Below are positions 1 through 3,888 of a stretch of DNA of 6,898 nt, piece after piece (within the stretch, counting starts at the first letter, position 1; every line of letters starts with the position of its first letter). Location: positions 1 through 6,898 of the forward strand of contig WALA01000016.1 of assembly GCA_015523085.1 (NCBI GenBank), given 5' to 3'. Made by a program: the position numbers and the translations under genes. The stretch is from Candidatus Aenigmatarchaeota archaeon (GTDB lineage: Archaea; Aenigmatarchaeota; Aenigmatarchaeia; GW2011-AR5; WALA01). Under the pieces are notes generated by a model. That model saw only the letters and a list, made by a program, of their open reading frames with translations. It did not search any database and was not told the origin of the DNA.

Positions 1-1
1 C

Positions 2-1168
2 CTCAACTCATCGACATACGCGAACGTGAGTGAGGAGACACTCAGCATTACTTATGAAGTTCCCATGAGTTACGTTGCGGAGCACAATTACATGCATTGC
101 TTATTCTCCGAAGACCACCTTCCAATTTACAAACTAATTGCAATCGGCCTTGAGGGGCGCTCGTCGAAAAGATTCGTGCCGGGGGACGTTCACATTTTCA
201 TCGATGTGAGCTCCGGAAAAATAAAATCCGGCGGAGTGCCGTTGATTGCCGGCTTGATTTTGGTCGCTTTGATATCCGCGACTCCTCTTGTGATTTGGCA
301 TTTTTTCGGAAGGGAGAAAAATTTCCTCGTTCCGGAGTATTTGCACGCTCTTCCGGATCCTGAGATGGAACCCTGGAAGGTTGACGTTCTGACGAACGGA
401 ATGTTCAAGCTCTCCAAAAACGGACTCGCGAGCATAATACTGAAATTGTACGTTGACGGCGTTTTGAAATTCGGAGAAAAGAATGACACGAAGGACGTTC
501 TTTTGATAAACAAGCACGCGCCCATAGGCAATTTGTCCGACAAGGAGAAGCAGGTTTACGACCTCATAAAAAGCGGAAAATTCAAGGAAGATGATGATTA
601 CATTTATTGCTCTGCGCGTCGCGTGAATCAGCAGAAAATAATGAAAGTTGTGAACGGACCGGGTATAAAGTCGTTCATCGGAAAAATCATAGATGCAAGG
701 GGTTTCTACTTTATTTTGGTGTCTGCAATGGTGTTGATGTTTATTCTGGGATTTCTTGGGCTGGTTTCCGTCATCGGAATTTTCTCCATAACGTTGATTT
801 TCTTTTTGCTCGTATTCATGGCCACCGTGTTCAGCCGCTTCAAGGGAGATTATTACAAAAGATACCTCGAGTGGCTCTCGTTCAAGAGAATGCTCACGGA
901 CTTTGCCCAGATCAAAAAGTATTTCAAAGAGGATTACCGGCAATGGAGGTCTTGGCTGATATACGCAACCGCATTGGGCGCAGCTGAGAATGTCATAAAG
1001 GCGATGAAGGAGCTCAAGTTCCTTTCAAAGGAAGATGTTGACAGCATTTCATCGGCGTATGTTTCATCGGGCATTCTTGTCAGCAGCATTTACCCTTCGT
1101 CGAATTCTTCGCCCGGCGCCGGTGGGGTCAGCGGCGGCTTTGGTGGTGGCGGGGGCGGAATGAGATAG
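2..1168 (+). CDS. DUF2207-type membrane protein, C-terminal part (5' end outside window)
   Basis: The frame is open from the first bases of the window and no start is needed inside it, so this is the last 388 residues of a longer protein. A GTG at 26 exists but is probably internal. An extracytoplasmic beta-type segment comes first, then a membrane helix (about bases 230-307), then a cytoplasmic stretch beginning GREKNFLVPEYLHALPDPEM. A globular region about 130 residues long follows, then a pair of membrane helices (about 700-840), a charged helical domain, and a tail (about 1102-1165) that becomes almost pure Gly with Ser before ending GMR. That order and the Gly-rich end are typical of the DUF2207 (YciQ-like) family, whose biochemical role is not known. 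It converges on the next gene with a 3-base gap. The family call is by recognition of architecture; the topology is inferred from hydrophobic runs. Confidence 0.75.
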   Translation, partial: LNSSTYANVSEETLSITYEVPMSYVAEHNYMHCLFSEDHLPIYKLIAIGLEGRSSKRFVPGDVHIFIDVSSGKIKSGGVPLIAGLILVALISATPLVIWHFFGREKNFLVPEYLHALPDPEMEPWKVDVLTNGMFKLSKNGLASIILKLYVDGVLKFGEKNDTKDVLLINKHAPIGNLSDKEKQVYDLIKSGKFKEDDDYIYCSARRVNQQKIMKVVNGPGIKSFIGKIIDARGFYFILVSAMVLMFILGFLGLVSVIGIFSITLIFFLLVFMATVFSRFKGDYYKRYLEWLSFKRMLTDFAQIKKYFKEDYRQWRSWLIYATALGAAENVIKAMKELKFLSKEDVDSISSAYVSSGILVSSIYPSSNSSPGAGGVSGGFGGGGGGMR

Positions 1169-1171
1169 AGC

Positions 1172-1921
1172 TTAAAGAGAAATCGGGTATTTTGAGAAGT
1201 ACTCAACGCATTCGTCGTAAGCGTCGAGCGTCCCTATGTCGAACCATTTCCCCTCGAACGGGTATCCGATTATGTTCGTCTTCTTGTACAACCATTGTAG
1301 GAAGAAGCCGGGTGAGTCCTTGTTGAATCCGTTGCTCACGTACTCATCGAAGAGGGGAAGGACTTCCTTGGGGAATATGTAGCATGCCGTGCTCACGAGC
1401 GTTGACTTCGGCTCGCTTGGCTTCTCCTCGAATTCGACCACGACGTTGTTCTCGTCAATTTTCATGACCCCGAAGCGCTTTGCGAGCTCCTTTTTCTTGA
1501 TATCGTAGAGCGCAACGTGCGGGGCGCGGTTCTTCTTGAAGCTTTTTTCGAACTCGCGGAGGTCGAACGTGAAAAGGTTATCCCCGGCAATTATCATGAG
1601 GTCGTCGTTCAACTTTTTCCTCTTTATAATATAATCTATCGCCTTTATGCTGCCGAACTTCTCACCCTCGGAAAGCGTTGGCTCAACGACTATGTCAAGC
1701 GGCTTGCTCGTGCTTATCCCGCGCTTCCAGAAGTTGAAGTGATTCTCGAATTTCTTGTTCGTTGATATTATTATCTCATCAACGGAGTCTAGCTTGTCCA
1801 CTTCTTCGATTATGTGGTTGATTATGGGCTTGCCATTCACGGGAAGAAGCGGCTTTGGTATGTGCTTTGTCACGGGCATCAGGCGCGTTGCGTATCCGCC
1901 TGCAAGTATTAACGCTTTCAT
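1172..1921 (-). CDS. sugar-phosphate nucleotidyltransferase (NDP-sugar pyrophosphorylase, RmlA/GalU-like)
   Basis: The 249-residue product should join a sugar 1-phosphate and an NTP to give an NDP-sugar plus pyrophosphate, feeding glycan or cell-surface sugar synthesis in the cytoplasm. The N-terminus has the nucleotide-binding signature LAGGYATRLMPVT, then PKPLLPVNGKPI (residues 6-33). A GDN at 113-115 supplies the likely metal-binding Asp. An EFEEKP motif and a WFDIGTLDAY motif near the end are also standard for the family. The length matches the short single-domain forms without a C-terminal beta-helix. I chose ATG 1921 over an in-frame ATG at 1966: it starts exactly at the conserved MKALILAGG, has GGAGG 10 bases upstream, and has a TATA box about 47 bases upstream, leaving a short leader. 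Whether the sugar is glucose, mannose or another, and which NTP is used, cannot be read from the sequence. Confidence 0.9.
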   Translation of the reverse strand: MKALILAGGYATRLMPVTKHIPKPLLPVNGKPIINHIIEEVDKLDSVDEIIISTNKKFENHFNFWKRGISTSKPLDIVVEPTLSEGEKFGSIKAIDYIIKRKKLNDDLMIIAGDNLFTFDLREFEKSFKKNRAPHVALYDIKKKELAKRFGVMKIDENNVVVEFEEKPSEPKSTLVSTACYIFPKEVLPLFDEYVSNGFNKDSPGFFLQWLYKKTNIIGYPFEGKWFDIGTLDAYDECVEYFSKYPISL

Positions 1922-1931
1922 AGTATCATAT

Positions 1932-1936
1932 CCTCC
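1932..1936 (-). promoter_or_regulatory. Shine-Dalgarno site of the nucleotidyltransferase gene
   Basis: Minus-strand GGAGG within TAGGAGGA lies 10 bases before ATG 1921. It decides the start against the longer reading frame, whose extra 15 residues have no family resemblance. Confidence 0.7.
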
Positions 1937-1964
1937 TACTTGATAATACTTAGTAATACAAAAC

Positions 1965-1972
1965 ATTTAAAT
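1965..1972 (-). promoter_or_regulatory. TATA box of the nucleotidyltransferase gene
   Basis: ATTTAAAT, preceded on the minus strand by AT-rich sequence, would place transcription start near 1943 and give a leader of about 22 bases that includes the GGAGG. The box overlaps the stop codon (1969-1967) of the upstream OB-fold gene, so the nucleotidyltransferase can be transcribed independently of the thpR pair. Confidence 0.6.
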
Positions 1973-2302
1973 ATTTATTTTTTCGCCGATGAGCTCGATT
2001 GAACCGCGGTACTTGTTCACCTTCCCGACAACGCTTACTGCGCGGCCTTTTGGAGCGTAAACCTTGCGGAAGAAAACGACGGTCATTCGCGACTCGTTCT
2101 CGAGCGTTATGAAATAGACGCCGTTTCGCGAGTACACGTACTTCACGGTTCCCGACGTTGTTACCGTTTTCCCGATGAGCGCGCTGTTTATTTTCCGAAG
2201 CGGGACGTACGGAGGCGATATGAATTTTGCCGCGACGAGCAGTGATATCCCTATGAAGAACACGACGGCCGATATCGTGAATATGTCCCTGTCCGACATC
2301 AT
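1967..2302 (-). CDS. membrane-anchored OB-fold protein
   Basis: This is a 111-residue protein with one N-terminal membrane helix (IFTISAVVFFIGISLLVAAKF, roughly residues 7-27). After a short linker (SPPYVPLRKI) comes a beta-rich domain beginning GKTVTTSGTVKYV and ending SIELIGEKINI, which has the pattern of a small OB-fold (nucleic-acid-binding, tRNA-anticodon-like class). The few charged residues before the helix do not settle which side of the membrane the domain faces. The start ATG at 2302 overlaps the thpR stop as ATGA; a second ATG follows immediately at 2299. A longer frame reaching 2386 would lie inside thpR and its extra residues are low-complexity, so I rejected it. The coupling suggests co-expression with thpR. 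The ligand of the OB-fold is unknown, and no catalytic motif is visible. Confidence 0.7.
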   Translation of the reverse strand: MMSDRDIFTISAVVFFIGISLLVAAKFISPPYVPLRKINSALIGKTVTTSGTVKYVYSRNGVYFITLENESRMTVVFFRKVYAPKGRAVSVVGKVNKYRGSIELIGEKINI

Positions 2303-2754
2303 AGCTTCCACGTCTTTATCCTCGAATACACGGGACCGCTTGGAAGAAGAGTGCTTTTGAAAAGCGTTATCCTGTCGATGGTGCATTCGTCAACGAAGTC
2401 GAAGTCCTCGACGTTTTTCGGGTTTCTGGCCACGGTTATGTGCGGCACGCTTTCGTGAAATAGGCTCAGAAGGTCGTTGAACTCCTTCGATATTACCCTG
2501 ATCCACGCGACGCGCGCCCTCCTCTTCGACGGGAAGAAACCGACTCCGTTCATTCTTATTTTGATGGGACCGTAATTGTCCAGGAATTTCAGGCGCTTTA
2601 TTATTGGCTCCGGGTCGACCTCGCCGAAGAACTTTATCGTTATGTGTATGTTTTCCGCGTCGACGACCTTGCCGCCGAACTTCATGCCGAGCTCATGCGC
2701 GCGCTCCTTCACGCGCTCGGGGAGCTCCGCCGCCAAAAAGCACCTTGTAATCAT
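2299..2754 (-). CDS. thpR: RNA 2',3'-cyclic phosphodiesterase (2H phosphoesterase, ThpR/LigT family)
   Basis: The 151-residue protein begins MITRCFLAAELPE, the usual N-terminus of the ThpR/LigT family. It carries both signature tetrapeptides of the 2H superfamily, HITI (37-40) and HITV (105-108), the second in the typical context PHITVAR. Family members hydrolyse 2',3'-cyclic phosphate RNA ends to 2'-phosphate, and can join tRNA half-molecules in vitro through a 2',5' linkage. It is about 30 residues shorter than typical members; the shortening falls between the two motifs (LLSLFHESVPHITV), where others have a longer helix, but both catalytic His-x-Thr motifs remain. ATG 2754 is placed by a TATA-like box about 26 bases upstream, suggesting a leaderless mRNA. 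The downstream OB-fold gene overlaps its stop codon. Confidence 0.88.
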   Translation of the reverse strand: MITRCFLAAELPERVKERAHELGMKFGGKVVDAENIHITIKFFGEVDPEPIIKRLKFLDNYGPIKIRMNGVGFFPSKRRARVAWIRVISKEFNDLLSLFHESVPHITVARNPKNVEDFDFVDECTIDRITLFKSTLLPSGPVYSRIKTWKL

Positions 2755-2776
2755 GAATATCTTTGTGCTTTCGTGC

Positions 2777-2784
2777 TTTTATTT
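2777..2784 (-). promoter_or_regulatory. TATA-like box for thpR (leaderless)
   Basis: Minus-strand AAATAAAA is centred about 26 bases from ATG 2754, the spacing expected when transcription begins at the start codon. No Shine-Dalgarno sequence is seen, in agreement. It sits back to back with the plus-strand promoter of the winged-helix gene. Confidence 0.5.
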
Positions 2785-2798
2785 CTTACACCATAAGG

Positions 2799-2806
2799 TT
2801 TAAATT
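2799..2806 (+). promoter_or_regulatory. TATA box for the winged-helix gene (leaderless)
   Basis: TTTAAATT is centred 25 bases before ATG 2828. This makes the ATG, not the GTG at 2813, the likely start, and predicts a leaderless transcript. Confidence 0.65.
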
Positions 2807-2827
2807 GTACGGGTGTTCAATATAAGT

Positions 2828-3136
2828 ATGGGAAGACGCAAAGGGCCGGATATCAACAAGATCGCGCTCATAGTCAAGGCGCTGTATGAGTACAGGAACG
2901 GACTTTGGATAAGGCAATTGTCGAGAATATGCCACATTCCGCTTTCAACGACGTCATATTACGTTGATAAAGTGCTTCGTCCGATACTTGAAGATGCAAG
3001 GATAGGGGACGAAACGACAATTTTGAGAGTTATAAAGCTTAAAGACGGAATAATTGAAAAGCTTGACAACGGAGAGAGCATAAATTCAATTGTAAAGTAT
3101 ATGAGCGTGCTCAAAAAAATATATTCTGGAAAATAG
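2828..3136 (+). CDS. small winged-helix DNA-binding protein
   Basis: This is a basic 102-residue protein starting MGRRKGPDINK. Residues 8-60 form a helix-turn-helix pattern: a first helix ending ALYEYRNG, a second around LWIRQLSRICHI, and a recognition-type helix after PLSTTSYYVDKVLRPIL. An I/V-rich segment follows (TTILRVIKLKD, wing-like), then a C-terminal helical extension (ESINSIVKYMSVLKKIYSGK). The GxWIRxLSR...PxSTxxYYV layout is common in archaeal winged-helix regulators, but I do not recognise an exact family. The start follows the TATA spacing; a GTG 15 bases upstream would add five residues. The gene is divergent from thpR and lies directly before the palindrome arrays, making it one candidate for the protein that binds them. 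That role is inference from position. Confidence 0.75.
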   Translation: MGRRKGPDINKIALIVKALYEYRNGLWIRQLSRICHIPLSTTSYYVDKVLRPILEDARIGDETTILRVIKLKDGIIEKLDNGESINSIVKYMSVLKKIYSGK

Positions 3137-3141
3137 AAATC

Positions 3142-3149
3142 TTTAAATA
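3142..3149 (+). promoter_or_regulatory. orphan TATA box pointing into the array region
   Basis: TTTAAATA preceded by the purine/A-rich AGAAATC (compatible with a BRE) is as good as the promoters of the flanking genes. It would start RNA near 3168-3172, just before a perfect hairpin. No open frame follows, so the product would be a non-coding RNA or a very long leader of the ATPase gene. Because the box is near-palindromic, direction is uncertain. Confidence 0.45.
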
Positions 3150-3173
3150 CTACGGAAGCTAATAAGAATCAAA

Positions 3174-3194
3174 CTTCTCCGAAAATCGGAGAAG
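3174..3194 (+). repeat. perfect 9-bp inverted repeat (hairpin)
   Basis: CTTCTCCGA, a 3-base AAA loop, then TCGGAGAAG. No T-run follows, so it is not a typical terminator. It falls at the predicted 5' end of RNA from the orphan promoter and could cap or regulate that RNA, or be a protein-binding palindrome. Confidence 0.6.
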
Positions 3195-3257
3195 GTGGAA
3201 AAGAGGCGAATTCTGAACTCTCACAATTCATTGTTAAGATAAATAATCGTTCTAACA

Positions 3258-3340
3258 TTCACGTGAAGGTTTGTGAAGGTTTCGTGAAGTTCACGTGAAT
3301 ATTCACGCACCTTCACGTGAACTTCACGTGAATATGTGAA
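3258..3340. repeat. array A: helically phased TTCACGTGAA palindromes
   Basis: Perfect palindromes lie at 3258, 3290, 3312 and 3323. The gaps are filled by half-site or degenerate copies starting at 3268, 3279, 3302 and 3331. Successive starts differ by 10, 11, 11, 12, 10, 11 and 8 bases, i.e. about one turn of B-DNA, so bound protein would line up on one helix face. It reads directly from the sequence as an array of regularly spaced binding sites. Confidence 0.85.
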
Positions 3341-3392
3341 CTTGAAAATAAAACGTCTAACATTTGAAAAAATGTATGATCTTTAGCCTCAC

Positions 3393-3412
3393 ATCACATG
3401 ATATGGTGTGAT
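3393..3412. repeat. imperfect palindrome centred on ATAT
   Basis: ATCACA at 3393-3398 mirrors TGTGAT at 3407-3412, and 16 of the 20 positions are symmetric. It contains the TCAC/GTGA element of the arrays with a different centre and wider spacing, so it could be a variant site for the same protein. Confidence 0.45.
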
Positions 3413-3445
3413 TTCTCGTTCTTGTATGAAAAATTCAACCTTCAC

Positions 3446-3469
3446 AAAACGAATTCATAATTTCGTTTT
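3446..3469. repeat. 8-bp perfect inverted repeat in the AT-rich spacer
   Basis: AAAACGAA (3446-3453) pairs with TTCGTTTT (3462-3469) across an 8-base loop. It lies in the spacer between arrays A and B. Function is unknown; a terminator-like or structural role is possible. Confidence 0.45.
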
Positions 3470-3528
3470 CTTACTCGTTATTGTTTCTGAATTTGCCTGA
3501 ACAGTCAAAGTATACTCACGATAGTCAT

Positions 3529-3551
3529 TACTACACATATTAGTTGTAGTA
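3529..3551. repeat. 7-bp inverted repeat just before array B
   Basis: TACTACA (3529-3535) and TGTAGTA (3545-3551) are perfect inverted copies separated by 9 bases, ending 13 bases before the first site of array B. Short enough to arise by chance. Confidence 0.35.
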
Positions 3552-3564
3552 GAGTATTCATATG

Positions 3565-3629
3565 TTCACGTGAACTTCACGTGAAGTTGCGTGAATATTC
3601 ACGTGAAGTTCACGTATAGTTCACGTAAA
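3565..3629. repeat. array B: helically phased TTCACGTGAA palindromes
   Basis: Six sites start at 3565, 3576, 3586, 3598, 3609 and 3620 (steps 11, 10, 12, 11, 11). Those at 3565, 3576 and 3598 are perfect; the one at 3586 keeps only the right half (GCGTGAA), and the last two keep the left half (TTCACGTA). This is the densest cluster in the region. Confidence 0.88.
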
Positions 3630-3668
3630 ATTATGCATTAAATCGTCAAAATTCTTCGAAATTTCAGA

Positions 3669-3688
3669 CCCTCGTGAACATACGTGAA
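3669..3688. repeat. array C: two phased half-sites
   Basis: CTCGTGAA and TACGTGAA end at 3678 and 3688, 10 bases apart, both in plus orientation. A small, degenerate outlier of the same family, between array B and the AT-rich stretch. Confidence 0.6.
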
Positions 3689-3735
3689 CAACTCGTCTTT
3701 ATATGAATTTTCTTCGCACCCGGATCTTTACCCAC

Positions 3736-3774
3736 AAAAATTGATGAATAAATTAACCAATTGACGAATTTAAT
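3736..3774. other. AT-rich stretch, possible unwinding element
   Basis: Thirty-two of 39 bases are A or T, lying between arrays C and D. In origins such a stretch next to phased initiator sites is often where strands first open. Nothing beyond composition and position supports this here. Confidence 0.3.
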
Positions 3775-3783
3775 GCCGTAATA

Positions 3784-3847
3784 TGCCCGTGAATATATGT
3801 GAACTTGGTGTGAACGTTTCATGAAGGTCTTGTGAATGATATGTGAA
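3784..3847 (+). repeat. array D: six direct half-sites ending in TGAA
   Basis: GTGAA (once ATGAA) begins at 3789, 3799, 3810, 3821, 3832 and 3843, steps of 10, 11, 11, 11 and 11 bases. All copies point the same way and the left half of the palindrome is degenerate, so unlike arrays A and B this is a directional, iteron-like array. It ends 41 bases before the first possible start of the ATPase gene. Confidence 0.8.
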
Positions 3848-3888
3848 TACGATTTTGAGCGAGCTGCGTATCGTGCGTTTGTATTTCA

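Larger units (their letters stand above)
3137..3888. other. 752-base intergenic region: candidate replication origin or partition site
   Basis: No credible gene is seen on either strand. The region is AT-rich and holds four arrays of TTCACGTGAA-related sites (A-D, listed separately), an AT-rich stretch at 3736-3774, several short inverted repeats, and an orphan promoter at 3142. It lies between a winged-helix gene and an AAA+ ATPase gene with a C-terminal winged helix, the usual setting of an archaeal origin or plasmid-type partition locus. No canonical ORB-like box with a G-string was seen. Function is inferred from organisation only. Confidence 0.6.

Noticed and set aside
134..943. Long minus-strand open frame (269 codons) opposite the DUF2207 gene
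   Set aside because: It is the antisense shadow of a clearly coding frame with recognisable membrane segments; its translation has no membrane or domain pattern, and no promoter is seen.
1922..1966. N-terminal extension of the nucleotidyltransferase from ATG 1966
   Set aside because: It would cover the gene's own Shine-Dalgarno site and adds residues before the conserved MKALILAGG start.
2303..2386. Extended start of the OB-fold membrane protein
   Set aside because: It would lie wholly inside thpR, adds a His/Lys/Ser-rich stretch with no domain character, and the ATGA overlap at 2302 is a standard coupled start.
3174..3194. Intrinsic terminator for the winged-helix gene
   Set aside because: The hairpin is perfect but has no T-tract after it, and archaeal termination depends mainly on T-runs.
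3170..3240. C/D box small RNA downstream of the orphan promoter
   Set aside because: A CTGA occurs at 3213-3216, but no convincing RTGATGA C box precedes it.
3258..3847. CRISPR array
   Set aside because: Repeats are only about 10 bases with 0-2 base spacers and degenerate copies; there are no unique 30-40 base spacers or cas genes.
3137..3888. Canonical archaeal ORB/mini-ORB origin boxes
   Set aside because: No TCCAGTGGAAAC-like core followed by a G-string is present; the repeats here are a different motif (TTCACGTGAA).
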